Below, piece by piece: positions 36,170-43,872 of a stretch of 64,000 bases of DNA. The stretch comes from Candidatus Saccharimonadota bacterium (GTDB lineage Bacteria; Patescibacteriota; Saccharimonadia; Saccharimonadales; Saccharimonadaceae), in contig JAFWIP010000004.1 in the NCBI GenBank assembly GCA_017514805.1, forward strand, positions 1-64,000, written 5' to 3'. A program made the translations under genes and the position numbers. The notes beneath the pieces were generated by a model. The model saw nothing but the letters and a program-made list of their open reading frames with translations, did no database searches and was not told the origin of the DNA. Position 1 is the stretch's first letter. The number at the start of each line of letters is the position of its first letter.

Positions 36170-36199
36170 ATCCCCTCTGCTATAGCTTAGGGGATTTTT
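36170..36199 (+). terminator. Terminator after the Mur ligase gene
   Basis: ATCCCCT/AGGGGAT with a 12-base loop, followed by TTTTTG. Confidence 0.8.
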
Positions 36200-36224
36200 G
36201 TTGCGCTTTAAGACAGAATATGTC

Positions 36225-36317
36225 ATAATATAGACATCCGTCGTTCACGTTTTGCGTGGGCGATATTGGCGTAGGAGCGAAAGCTCCTTTTTCTACCGAA
36301 TAGGAGGGGAAAGAGGC
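36225..36317 (+). promoter_or_regulatory. Promoter and hairpin leader of the 95-aa gene
   Basis: CATAAT (36224-36229) with TTGCGC 17 bases upstream starts a leader of about 80 bases. It holds a CACG/CGTG hairpin and GGAGC-GAAA-GCTCC followed by TTTTT (36274-36292), which looks like a short intrinsic terminator. Its CTCCT can also pair with the downstream AGGAGGGG ribosome-binding site. Attenuation or start-site masking is inferred. Confidence 0.45.
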
Positions 36318-36605
36318 ATGAAGCACATTTGCAGTAGCAAGATGGTCTGGAAAGTTAAAAATGAAGGCGGAGAGGTCGCAGTCCTCTATAGTGGCGACGA
36401 AAAGATTTGCGCCGTCTATAAAGAACTAGGGGTCTGGAAGATTAATATGTATGTCTTCAGCTGGAGAGCAGGAAGATTTCTTCCTACCCCTAAAGCCAAC
36501 CTATCTATCGAAGATGCCGAGGAGACGGCTGTAAGGTTGATCTGGCAAGAATGCGCAGACCAGATACGATATTACAATAAAATCAGACGCCACCTCCCAG
36601 ATTGA
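36318..36605 (+). CDS. Small hypothetical protein
   Basis: 95 aa, soluble, basic C-terminus, two tryptophan-rich strands (KMVWKVKN, GVWKINMYVFSW). No family recognised. Start at 36318 is placed after AGGAGG (11 bases upstream); the frame is open further to 36252 but that part covers the leader hairpins. Monocistronic: own promoter, leader and terminator. Confidence 0.65.
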   Translation: MKHICSSKMVWKVKNEGGEVAVLYSGDEKICAVYKELGVWKINMYVFSWRAGRFLPTPKANLSIEDAEETAVRLIWQECADQIRYYNKIRRHLPD

Positions 36606-36622
36606 CCATAGTTCTTCTATTT

Positions 36623-36649
36623 AAAAGCCTGGCTTGATGCCGGGCTTTT
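36623..36649. terminator. Bidirectional terminator between the 95-aa gene and GH30
   Basis: AAAAGCCtGGC/GCCgGGCTTTT with a five-base loop. The stop codon of the minus-strand GH30 gene lies at its edge. Confidence 0.8.
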
Positions 36650-37838
36650 ATAATTTGACGCTTTTTAGTGCTGATGCGGCAAGTTTTATGGTCTTTTCGT
36701 GGCCGCCCTGCTCGATGGTAAGTTTTTGCGGTTTATCGGTAAGGTTAACGAGAATCAATTCATATCCTCTATTAAGCTTGCGAGCAACAGCGGCTACCTC
36801 TATCGAATCGTAGTCGCAACGGACGATTTTACTGCCCGCCGGACATAGTTTGGCAAAGTTTTTGAGGGCTTTATAGATTGGAGTAAGGATAAAATCACTC
36901 CCTGCTTCGTTTAAAATAATCGGGCTTTTGACGAAGTTGTGGCAGTAGCTTGGGCCACCTTCATAAGACAAGAGCATATTCCAGTCAATCCAAGCACTCG
37001 TGCCGCAATTGATATCTGCAATAATCTCACCGAGATAGAGCTGAGCGTCGCGCGACCAATCTGGGCCGTAAGGCGAGAATCCGCAGCACATTTCGGAGCT
37101 GACGAGCATCTTGTCGGGGTATTTCTGGCGGACCCGCCACATTTGGTCAGGATGAGTGCCATTATACCAGTGAAAGCAGAGACCGGCGGCCGGGCTATCA
37201 GGGAGAAGTTTGTCGGCGACCTTCGCGAGATACTTCTTATTGTGGTCCCAGAGGAGAAGCTCAACATTAAGGCGCGAAAGCGTGCGGGCGAGTTTGCGTT
37301 GGGCGCGATAAGAATAGCGACAAGATTCCCAGATTTGAGTGGCATGAGGCTCGTTTTGCGGCGAAAGATAGTCGATTTTTACCCCTTCGGTAGCATAGGC
37401 GTCGAGCCATTTATAGAGGTAATCGGCGTAGCGTTCATAGCGCCAAGGTTTCAAAAAGCCACCGTGGCGCTGTATAGGAGGCCATTTAAGGCACTTTGGT
37501 GGCGACCAGGGTGATGCGAGGGTTTTAAGCCGCTTACGCTTTAGAACGCGTTTTAGCAGGGGTAGGAGCCATTTTTGATCATGTTCGATTGAAAAATCGC
37601 TCAAATCGACCTTTTTTGTATATTCATAGGATTTGAGACAAAAATCATTACTTCCAACCGAAATCCGTAGCCAGCGGTAATCAAGACCATCTTTGCCGTA
37701 GTAGGCATCGAGGAATTTCTCCTGTTTGGCGGGCGGCAATTTAGCAAAATTATAGGCGGTCGCCTCTGTAATGGCGCCGCCCATTCCCTGCCAAACGCCT
37801 AGCTCTAGATCGGATCTGACAGTTATTTTAATACTCAT
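36648..37838 (-). CDS. GH30-family glycoside hydrolase
   Basis: 396 aa from ATG 37838 (nine residues longer from 37865). The N-terminal WQGMGGAITEA and RISVGSNDF are typical of GH30 (glucosylceramidase/xylanase clan). The acid/base glutamate is in SPQNEP and the nucleophile in LVSSEMCCG (E163 and E249 from 37838), followed by a short beta-sandwich end. No signal peptide, so it may act in the cytoplasm or leave by another route. It begins one base after the nrdG stop and is read as the third gene of nrdD-nrdG, an odd pairing. Substrate unknown; host or biofilm glycans are possible. Confidence 0.85.
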   Translation of the reverse strand: MSIKITVRSDLELGVWQGMGGAITEATAYNFAKLPPAKQEKFLDAYYGKDGLDYRWLRISVGSNDFCLKSYEYTKKVDLSDFSIEHDQKWLLPLLKRVLKRKRLKTLASPWSPPKCLKWPPIQRHGGFLKPWRYERYADYLYKWLDAYATEGVKIDYLSPQNEPHATQIWESCRYSYRAQRKLARTLSRLNVELLLWDHNKKYLAKVADKLLPDSPAAGLCFHWYNGTHPDQMWRVRQKYPDKMLVSSEMCCGFSPYGPDWSRDAQLYLGEIIADINCGTSAWIDWNMLLSYEGGPSYCHNFVKSPIILNEAGSDFILTPIYKALKNFAKLCPAGSKIVRCDYDSIEVAAVARKLNRGYELILVNLTDKPQKLTIEQGGHEKTIKLAASALKSVKL

Positions 37839-37839
37839 T

Positions 37840-38448
37840 TTATTCGACGGACTCGATTTCGCCATTTTTTAGGTGAAGAATGCGCTGGTTGCGGCTACCG
37901 CGGAATTTGAGCGTTAAATCGCGTTGGCTCTGAATAAATGGGCCATCAATTAGGGCGTCGAGCTCTTTAATAAACTCCCATTCAATACCGTCGCGCGGGA
38001 TACGTTCGTAGACAAGACCCGTGAAAGACCAAACATTCCAGCCGAGCTCTTCGTGACAGAATTTTGCAATTTCAAGGAGAGCTTTGCATTGAAGCATTGG
38101 CTCACCACCGCAGAAAGTGATGCCGCTCTGCCCTTTGAGTTTGCGAAGTTCTTCTTTGACCTTTTCGATTGAAACGGTAGCGCCGACGGTCGGATCTTCT
38201 GTCCAGGTCTCAGGATTCTGACAGCCAGGACAATGCTGGCGGCAACCCTGAGTCCAGAGAACAGCGCGAAGACCGGGGCCATTCACAATAGAATCGCGCT
38301 CGAGGTCACCGGATAGGCGAATATAGCCATCCGGAACGTCGAGTTGAGGGCGACAGAGAGAAATTTGTGGTTCGCCAGTTCTGTCGCCATCAGCTGGTTT
38401 ACGAGTCTTTGAAACGGTGTTTGGATCTAAATCTTCTTTGGCAGGCAT
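37840..38448 (-). CDS. nrdG: Anaerobic ribonucleotide reductase activating enzyme
   Basis: 202 aa. Radical-SAM activase that generates the glycyl radical on NrdD. C69, C73 and C76 form the CX3CX2C iron-sulfur site, CGGEP is the SAM-binding GGE motif. The ~40 N-terminal residues (dipeptides rich in Lys, Asp, Pro) are an extension. Start overlaps the nrdD stop by one base (TAATG). Confidence 0.93.
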   Translation of the reverse strand: MPAKEDLDPNTVSKTRKPADGDRTGEPQISLCRPQLDVPDGYIRLSGDLERDSIVNGPGLRAVLWTQGCRQHCPGCQNPETWTEDPTVGATVSIEKVKEELRKLKGQSGITFCGGEPMLQCKALLEIAKFCHEELGWNVWSFTGLVYERIPRDGIEWEFIKELDALIDGPFIQSQRDLTLKFRGSRNQRILHLKNGEIESVE

Positions 38449-40793
38449 TAAGCTTTACCGACCGCTTTCTTGGCGCTAGCTTTCTTTTGCTCGCGCTTTA
38501 CCTTGGTGTCGACGTCGAATTGACCAACCTTAACGTCATGCTTGACGCGGGCGGCTTCCTCGGCTTTCTTGCCATCATTCCAGCGTTCGAGTGAGCCAAC
38601 GAGATAACCAGTAATGCGGCGGAGACGCTCGAAGCCGAATTCGCCATCACATTCGCGGCGGCCACAGCCTGGACAGACATCGCCTTCGATGATACCAGAG
38701 AAACCACAGACTGGATCGCGGTCAACTGGGTGGTTGACGGAGCCGTAGCCAATACCGGCTTCCTTCATATGGCGAATAACTGCTTCGAAGGCTTCGATAT
38801 TTTCGCTTGGGTCGCCATCCATCTCGATATAAGTGATGTGGCCAGCATTACAGAGAGCGTGATATGGAGCCTCAATATCAATCTTCTCAAAGGCAGAAAT
38901 TGGATAGTAGACAGGTACGTGGAAAGAATTAGTATAGAAATCGCGATCAGTAACACCTGGAATTACGCCGTATTCTTTGCGGTCAAACTTCGTGAAGCGA
39001 CCAGCGAGACCTTCGGCTGGGGTAGCAAGAAGCGAGAAGTTGAGATGATGTTCTTTAGTAAGTTCATCACAGCGGTCGCGCATATGACCAACGATATCAA
39101 GACCGATTTCCTGAGCTTCAGTAGATTCGCCATGATGCTTGCCAATCATTGCAACGAGCGTTTCGGCGAGGCCGATGAAGCCGATAGAGAGCGTACCGTG
39201 CTTAATAACATCACGGAGCTTGTCATTTGGGCCAAGCTTTTCGCTACCGACCCAGTTGCCTTGACCCATGAGGAATGGGAAGTTCTTAACCTTTTGGTTA
39301 CCCTGGAATTCGAAGCGCTGGAGGAGCTGATCAGCGATAAGATCAATCTTCTCGTCGAGCTCTTGATAGAAGGCATCCCAATCCGGTTTCTTGCGATCAC
39401 CAGTGCAGACACCGTGCTTGATACCAATGCGGACAAGATTCAAAGTAGTGAAGGAACAGTTACCACGACCAGAAACGTGACCATCAGTTTCCTTGAAGCA
39501 GGAACCGAAGACACGCGTGCGGCATCCCATGGTTGCAATCTCGGTGTCTGGATCACCTGGCTTGTAATACTGAAGATTGAACGGTGCATCAATGAAGGTA
39601 AAGTTCGGGAAGAGACGCTTGGAGCTGACTTCCATACTGCGCTTGAAGAGGTCGTAGTTTGGATCGCCTGGATTGTAGTTAATTCCCTCTTTGACCTTAA
39701 AGATGGAAATTGGGAAGATTGGCGTTTCGTGGTGGCCAAGACCGTTCATAGTTGCTTCGAGAAGCATCTTGCTGACGAGGCGGCCTTCTGGGCTCGTATC
39801 GGTACCGAAGTTAATGGAGGTAAATGGAACCTGAGCGCCGGCGCGGCTGTGCATCGTATTGAGGTTATGGACGAAGCCTTCCATTGCCTGAAGAGTCTGA
39901 TGCTCAGTGTCTTCATTTGCCTCTTTAACAACTGCTTCTGGGAGCTTCTTGAGAAGCTTCTTGTCATCGCCATAACAGACCTTATCGTCGACCTTGAACT
40001 TGAGTTCTTTGCCAGTGAATTCTTCGTATTTCTCGATGTTGCTCTTGAGGCTCTTGCGGAAGGTCTTGTCGACAGATGGAGCGAGAGCATAGTCGAAGTT
40101 TGGAATGGACTGACCGCCGTGCTGTTCGTTCTGGTTGGCCTGGAGGATAATTGCAGCGAGAGCAGCAGCAGTGCCGATAGAATTTGGCGTGCGGAGGAAA
40201 CCGTGACCAGTATTAAAGCCATTCGTAAACATCTTGAGAACGTCGGTCTGGCAGCAAGTAAGCGTACCGGTTGCCATGAAGTCGAGATCGTGAATATGAA
40301 TATCGCCGTGATCGTGAGCGTAGGTGAATTCTGGCTTCAAGAGACAGATCTTTGCGTATTCCTTGGAGCCCTCAGCACCAAACTGAAGCATCTTACCCAT
40401 TGCGGAGTCGCCATCGACGTTTGCATTGCTGCGCTTAACATCGGAATCTTCCTCAGCATCAAGCTTGGAAATAGTATTATAAGTCTGCATAAGCTTAGAC
40501 TTGGCTTGGCGTTTGCGAGTGCGCTCAGCGCGATATTCGATGTAAGCCTTAGCGGTACGCTTGAAGGCGGACTGCATGAGAACTTCCTCTACGATATCCT
40601 GGATCTGCTCGACAGTTGGGATGCGAGTAGTGATTTTCTCGCTAGCGACACGGACAACCTTATCAGAAATGTTCTGAGCGCGGTCATATCCGAATTCACC
40701 AGTAGCAGCACCAGCCTTAGCGATAGCCTCGGTGATTTTATCCTGTTTAAAAGAGGCGACCTTACCGTCGCGCTTGCGTACAGATTTGAACAT
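38448..40793 (-). CDS. nrdD: Class III (anaerobic) ribonucleoside-triphosphate reductase
   Basis: 781 aa. Makes dNTPs from NTPs without oxygen. An ATP-cone occupies about 1-95 (VRKRDGKVASFKQDKI), the 10-stranded barrel follows, then a Cys4 zinc site (CGFSGI...CPGC..REC) and the glycyl-radical motif RITGYLVG with Gly729. About 50 charged residues follow the usual end. GGAGG precedes the ATG. Two pairs of NrdR-like boxes lie upstream. This implies an anaerobic or microaerobic life. It is the main dNTP source visible here. Confidence 0.95.
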   Translation of the reverse strand: MFKSVRKRDGKVASFKQDKITEAIAKAGAATGEFGYDRAQNISDKVVRVASEKITTRIPTVEQIQDIVEEVLMQSAFKRTAKAYIEYRAERTRKRQAKSKLMQTYNTISKLDAEEDSDVKRSNANVDGDSAMGKMLQFGAEGSKEYAKICLLKPEFTYAHDHGDIHIHDLDFMATGTLTCCQTDVLKMFTNGFNTGHGFLRTPNSIGTAAALAAIILQANQNEQHGGQSIPNFDYALAPSVDKTFRKSLKSNIEKYEEFTGKELKFKVDDKVCYGDDKKLLKKLPEAVVKEANEDTEHQTLQAMEGFVHNLNTMHSRAGAQVPFTSINFGTDTSPEGRLVSKMLLEATMNGLGHHETPIFPISIFKVKEGINYNPGDPNYDLFKRSMEVSSKRLFPNFTFIDAPFNLQYYKPGDPDTEIATMGCRTRVFGSCFKETDGHVSGRGNCSFTTLNLVRIGIKHGVCTGDRKKPDWDAFYQELDEKIDLIADQLLQRFEFQGNQKVKNFPFLMGQGNWVGSEKLGPNDKLRDVIKHGTLSIGFIGLAETLVAMIGKHHGESTEAQEIGLDIVGHMRDRCDELTKEHHLNFSLLATPAEGLAGRFTKFDRKEYGVIPGVTDRDFYTNSFHVPVYYPISAFEKIDIEAPYHALCNAGHITYIEMDGDPSENIEAFEAVIRHMKEAGIGYGSVNHPVDRDPVCGFSGIIEGDVCPGCGRRECDGEFGFERLRRITGYLVGSLERWNDGKKAEEAARVKHDVKVGQFDVDTKVKREQKKASAKKAVGKA

Positions 40794-40842
40794 TGTTTAA
40801 TACCTCCAGAATGTTCTTTATCGTGAATTGTCTTTTTACTTA

Positions 40843-40858
40843 ACACTATATTTAGTGT
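40843..40858. promoter_or_regulatory. NrdR box 1 (upstream of nrdD)
   Basis: ACACTATATTTAGTGT matches the NrdR operator consensus (ACACwATATwTwGTGT). It lies 50 bases before nrdD. A weaker copy, ACGCTATATGTGG, starts 33 bases further at 40876, fitting the usual tandem arrangement about three helical turns apart. Confidence 0.85.
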
Positions 40859-40950
40859 TGTATGTCATAATGTTAACGCTATATGTGGACCTTTGTCCAT
40901 ATAGGTTGTAAAAAAAACAATGTTTACAGATTGAAAAAATTGGGCCTAAA

Positions 40951-40966
40951 ACACTATATATAGTGT
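40951..40966. promoter_or_regulatory. NrdR box 2 (between nrdD and dut)
   Basis: ACACTATATATAGTGT is a perfect palindromic NrdR box. A weaker copy, ACGCTATTTGCGT, starts again 33 bases downstream at 40984, near the dut promoter. Each strong/weak pair faces one of the two divergent genes. Confidence 0.85.
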
Positions 40967-41006
40967 TTATGCGTGAAATGCATACGCTATTTGCGTGAAA
41001 TTTGAC

Positions 41007-41034
41007 TGGCGAAAAGTTTGTGATACAATGTCTT
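41007..41034 (+). promoter_or_regulatory. Promoter of dut
   Basis: TTGACT, 16-base spacer, TACAAT. The weak NrdR-like half of the second pair ends just upstream. The leader is about 40 bases and ends with AAAGGAGGTGATC. Confidence 0.6.
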
Positions 41035-41077
41035 TCATATTGGGAGGCGGGGATCGTTCTTTAAAGGAGGTGATCAT

Positions 41078-41518
41078 GTGGATTCAATTAAAGTAAATTT
41101 TAAGAGACTCAGCCCATTAGCTAAGATACCAAAATATAGTACCGCCGGAGCAGCTGCTTTTGATCTCTATGCTGCTATTGAAGAATCGATTACTATTCAG
41201 CCCGGAGAACGCGTAGAGATTTCATTCGGATTTGCTATAGAAATTCCAAAGGGATATAAGATGGACATACGTAGTAGAAGTGGCCTTTTTAGGGACCATT
41301 ATATAGAGGTTTATCCCGGATTAATCGATAGCGATTATCGTGGGCTGATTTCGGCCTGGGTGACAAATGGCGGCGATGAAGCTTTCACGGTCGAATGTGG
41401 CGACAGAGTCGCTCAGGGTGAAATTAGCACGTATCAGAGAGTTCATTTCGCAGTCGGCGAGACCCTATCTGAGACACAGCGTGGCGAAAAAGGTTTCGGT
41501 AGCACTGGTATTAAGTAA
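41078..41518 (+). CDS. dut: dUTP diphosphatase
   Basis: 146 aa. Hydrolyses dUTP to dUMP, keeping uracil out of DNA and supplying thymidylate synthesis. The five trimeric dUTPase motifs are present: AAFDLYA, RSRSGL, GLIDSDYRG (with catalytic Asp), RVAQGEI and RGEKGFGSTG. Start is GTG with a perfect AAAGGAGGTGAT 7 bases upstream; an ATG two bases earlier opens only a six-codon frame. Placement opposite nrdD behind NrdR-like boxes suggests joint control of dNTP pools. Confidence 0.95.
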   Translation: MDSIKVNFKRLSPLAKIPKYSTAGAAAFDLYAAIEESITIQPGERVEISFGFAIEIPKGYKMDIRSRSGLFRDHYIEVYPGLIDSDYRGLISAWVTNGGDEAFTVECGDRVAQGEISTYQRVHFAVGETLSETQRGEKGFGSTGIK

Positions 41519-41588
41519 CTCGTAAACTCCTCGATGGACTGTTTTTCTCCTGCACGCAGTCCAATTCGAGTTAGTCCTCCTGTATTAT

Positions 41589-41629
41589 GCCCTTCCGTCT
41601 GAGTTTATCTCTGGCGGGAGGGCAATTTT
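41589..41629 (+). terminator. Terminator after dut
   Basis: GCCCTTCCG/CGGGAGGGC stem, then AATTTT. An additional AACTCG...CGAGTT / GGACTG...CAGTCC double stem lies just after the dut stop. Confidence 0.7.
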
Positions 41630-41649
41630 CATGGTAAAATAGAAGAGCT

Positions 41650-41735
41650 GGAGGGGTGGCCGAGTGGTTGATGGCACTGGTCTTGAAAACCAGCAGGTTA
41701 ACGCCTCGCAGGTTCGAATCCTGTCCCCTCCGCCA
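41650..41735 (+). tRNA. tRNA-Ser (anticodon TGA)
   Basis: 86 bases with encoded CCA and the long variable arm of class II tRNAs. Acceptor GGAGGGG/CCCCTCC, anticodon stem CTGGT/ACCAG with loop CTTGAAA. TAAAAT lies just upstream. Confidence 0.95.
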
Positions 41736-41778
41736 GAACAATAAAAGAAGACCCGTAGCAGTCTTATTTTATTGTTCT
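41735..41778. terminator. Long palindromic terminator after tRNA-Ser
   Basis: AGAACAATAAAAgAAGAC pairs with GTCTTaTTTTATTGTTCT; it starts right at the tRNA CCA. Confidence 0.75.
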
Positions 41779-41817
41779 GCTTGAGGCAAAATACAACATT
41801 CCGTCATACGAATGGAA

Positions 41818-41841
41818 AACGGCGCAGCCAACTGCGCCGTT
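41818..41841 (-). terminator. Terminator of the 35-aa peptide gene
   Basis: Perfect 10-bp stem AACGGCGCAG/CTGCGCCGTT with a four-base loop, followed on the minus strand by TTCC; it lies 2 bases after the stop codon at 41844. Confidence 0.75.
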
Positions 41842-41843
41842 CC

Positions 41844-41951
41844 TCAGAAGTCCATATACTCAATAATGAGCGCAATAAAGATTCCGATAATAAAACTTGC
41901 TAGCCAAAGTAAACCAATGGCAGCGATAATTACGAGAATAGCTAACAACAT
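41844..41951 (-). CDS. 35-residue hydrophobic membrane peptide
   Basis: ATG at 41951, stop TGA at 41844. The peptide starts MLLAILVIIAAIGLLWLA and is one membrane helix of about 28 residues ending in Glu-Tyr-Met-Asp-Phe. Every element of a real gene is present: promoter TTGACT-17-TATAAT (42030-42002), a ~45-base leader, GGGGGTGAC ribosome-binding site 5-6 bases from ATG, and an immediate strong terminator. Function unknown. Size and charge fit a type I toxin-like peptide, a small membrane regulator or a subunit of a membrane complex. Confidence 0.7.
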   Translation of the reverse strand: MLLAILVIIAAIGLLWLASFIIGIFIALIIEYMDF

Positions 41952-42001
41952 ATTTGTCACCCCCTTTGTCTATTCTATTCTGCAAGGTACTTATGATTCT
42001 T

Positions 42002-42030
42002 ATTATAGCACATTTGGCGACAATAGTCAA
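42002..42030 (-). promoter_or_regulatory. Promoter of the 35-aa peptide gene
   Basis: TTGACT (42030-42025), 17-base spacer, TATAAT (42007-42002) on the minus strand. Confidence 0.8.
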
Positions 42031-42104
42031 GAATAAGGGCTTTAGTCGCCTCTGTAAAAAAGGTTTGGCAATTCCCCGTCCTCTATGTTATAATATCTCG
42101 GTAT

Positions 42105-42181
42105 GGCACCGTAGCTCAGCTGGTTAGAGCGTAGGACTCATAAGCCTAAGGTCACTGGTTCGATCCCAGTCGGTGCTACCA
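42105..42181 (+). tRNA. tRNA-Met (anticodon CAT), elongator type
   Basis: 77 bases with encoded CCA. Acceptor GGCACCG/CGGTGCT, loop CTCATAA. No GGG/CCC run in the anticodon stem, so not the initiator. The last stem pair is A-G. A CAT tRNA could also be the Ile type modified by TilS (encoded at 57.1 kb); Met is more likely from the overall sequence. TATAAT upstream at about 42089. Confidence 0.88.
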
Positions 42182-42235
42182 CACAACGGACCTTTTTCTT
42201 AAAAAGAAAAAGTCCGACAAAAAGAACTTATTACG

Positions 42236-42270
42236 AAAAATGAATCAGGCACATGTCCTGATTCATTTTT
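42236..42270. terminator. Bidirectional terminator between tRNA-Met and rimK
   Basis: AAAAATGAATCAGG/CCTGATTCATTTTT with a seven-base loop. A further GGAC..CTTTTTCTT/AAGAAAAAG..GTCC hairpin lies at about 42188-42214, just after the tRNA. Confidence 0.85.
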
Positions 42271-42283
42271 TGATTAATCGATA

Positions 42284-43195
42284 TTAGGCGCCGACGCGAT
42301 CTTTCTTCTGAGTGCGCTTTGCGTTATGCTCGACATATTCAATGATTTTGCCAGCAACATCGCGGCCGGTCACCTTCTCGATACCGAAGCCAGGAGAGGC
42401 ATTGACTTCAAGAACTAGCGGACCGCGAGCAGAGCGCATAATGTCGACACCGGCAACGTTTAGACCCATTGCCTTAGCGGCGGCGACAGCCATCTTTTCT
42501 TCTTTTGGCGTGAGTTTGATTGGCGTACCTGAGCCACCCTTATGAAGATTCGAGCGGAAATCGTCGTCAAGACTCTTGCGCTGCATCGAAGCAACCACCT
42601 TGCTACCAACGACGAAGGCACGGATATCTGTACCGGCAGATTCCTTGATAAATTCTTGTAAGAGAATACTGACACCATCATTATTCGAGAGGTAGAAGGC
42701 TTGAAGCGTAGATTTAGTAGCCTTCTTGGTCTCGGCAAGGATAACACCGTTACCATGAGTACCATAAGCGAGCTTGATAATCACTGGCATCTCGCCGAGC
42801 TTATCGAGAAGCTCGTCGATATCGGCCGTGTTGCGCGAAACGACGGTTTTTGGAATATCGACACCATATTTCGCCAAGAGCTGCATCGAGCGAAGTTTGT
42901 CGCGAGCGCGCATAATCGCGATCGACTTCGAGAGAACATATTGGCCTTCCATCTCGAGCTGACGAACAATCGTGGTGCCGTATTTTGTCATATTTGCGGA
43001 AATACGCGGAATAATCGCATCGTAATTGCCGAGCGGTTTACCCTTGTAATAGACCTTGTTCTGACGTGATTCGATTGAGATATAACAGTTCTTATACTTA
43101 ATGACACGGACTTTGTGGCCGCGCTTCTCCGCCTCTTCTACGAGGCGCTTGGTCGAGTAGTTGGCGTTGCCGTTGGATAGGATTGCGATTTTCAT
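42284..43195 (-). CDS. rimK: RimK-like ATP-grasp ligase
   Basis: 303 aa. Same length and layout as RimK, which adds glutamate to ribosomal protein S6, and as LysX/MptN-type ligases. KLAYGTHGNGVIL is the ATP-grasp loop, LLQEFIKESAGTDIRAFVVG the central strand with acidic ligand, VDIMRSARGPLVLEVNASPGFGIE the metal-binding end. Its start overlaps the retropepsin-like gene by one base, the typical RimK-protease pair. Target could be S6 or another protein; a link with the Mur-ligase at 34.9 kb is speculation. Confidence 0.88.
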   Translation of the reverse strand: MKIAILSNGNANYSTKRLVEEAEKRGHKVRVIKYKNCYISIESRQNKVYYKGKPLGNYDAIIPRISANMTKYGTTIVRQLEMEGQYVLSKSIAIMRARDKLRSMQLLAKYGVDIPKTVVSRNTADIDELLDKLGEMPVIIKLAYGTHGNGVILAETKKATKSTLQAFYLSNNDGVSILLQEFIKESAGTDIRAFVVGSKVVASMQRKSLDDDFRSNLHKGGSGTPIKLTPKEEKMAVAAAKAMGLNVAGVDIMRSARGPLVLEVNASPGFGIEKVTGRDVAGKIIEYVEHNAKRTQKKDRVGA

Positions 43196-43707
43196 TACTT
43201 CTGGCCTCCTTTGAGGTATTGTTCTTTATAAAATTTGTATGGATCTTTTTGCATTTCTTCGTTAATTATTCCCGAGCGTTTCGGTGGACGCTTAACTAGG
43301 TTTTCGGTCTGGCTAACGTCTACGACAAACTTTCCTTTTAGTGTTCGCAGACCGATTAGAATCGGATAATTATGCGTCGAGCGATTGCTAAGACCGAAGC
43401 TTGCGCGGATCTTGCGACCGGCAATTCTGACCGAAAGCTTCACTTTATACTTAAGTCGCTTTTCGCCAAGAGAGCTCTTGGTTACGACGACACTGTATTC
43501 CTTGGTCATATGCTCCTTGCCGGTGTAATACGGCGAAGATTTGCCAAACAATTTAAAGTGTAGGACGTGGTTTTCGTCGACAAAAATGTCACTTGCCCAG
43601 ACAGCCGAGCCATCTGCGCCAGTATCAACCTTAGCTGGTACGTTTTTTACCTCTTCGCCGAAATCAACGGCGACTTCGCGTCCGATGGTTATCTTATTTT
43701 TGTCCAT
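43195..43707 (-). CDS. RimK-associated retropepsin-like protease (ATP-dependent zinc protease family)
   Basis: 170 aa. KVDTGADGSAVWA carries the DTGA motif of aspartic retropepsin-like proteases (PF05618), a family regularly encoded beside rimK-like genes. It may process or regulate RimK products. ATG 43707 is chosen over TTG 43716; AGGA lies 10 bases upstream. First gene of a two-gene operon with a consensus promoter. Confidence 0.85.
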   Translation of the reverse strand: MDKNKITIGREVAVDFGEEVKNVPAKVDTGADGSAVWASDIFVDENHVLHFKLFGKSSPYYTGKEHMTKEYSVVVTKSSLGEKRLKYKVKLSVRIAGRKIRASFGLSNRSTHNYPILIGLRTLKGKFVVDVSQTENLVKRPPKRSGIINEEMQKDPYKFYKEQYLKGGQK

Positions 43708-43730
43708 AAAAAACAAATCCTAACTTTTCT

Positions 43731-43759
43731 ATTATAGCACAAACGGTATTAATTGTCAA
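43731..43759 (-). promoter_or_regulatory. Promoter of the protease-rimK operon
   Basis: TTGACA (43759-43754), 17-base spacer, TATAAT (43736-43731), perfect consensus on the minus strand. Confidence 0.85.
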
Positions 43760-43782
43760 TCTGTTAGGCCTCTGTTCAGCGC

Positions 43783-43811
43783 TTGACTTTTCTTTCCCCT
43801 TATGCTAATCT
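43783..43811 (+). promoter_or_regulatory. Promoter of the InlB-repeat surface protein gene
   Basis: TTGACT (43783-43788), 17-base spacer, TAATCT (43806-43811). The start point is ~55 bases before the ATG at 43873. It lies back to back with the protease-rimK promoter. Confidence 0.65.
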
Positions 43812-43872
43812 GATAGCAGGACTAAGGTCAAAACAAAAAGTTCAAACAACAAACATAAACAAGAGAAAAAAT

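Noticed and set aside
38730-40826. A 698-codon open frame on the plus strand opposite nrdD
   Set aside because: It is the mirror of a highly biased coding sequence; nrdD on the other strand has all family motifs, and the antisense translation shows no recognisable domain or ribosome-binding site.
41076-41096. ATG two bases before the dut GTG
   Set aside because: It opens only a six-codon frame; the GTG has the correct spacing to the ribosome-binding site and gives the whole dUTPase.
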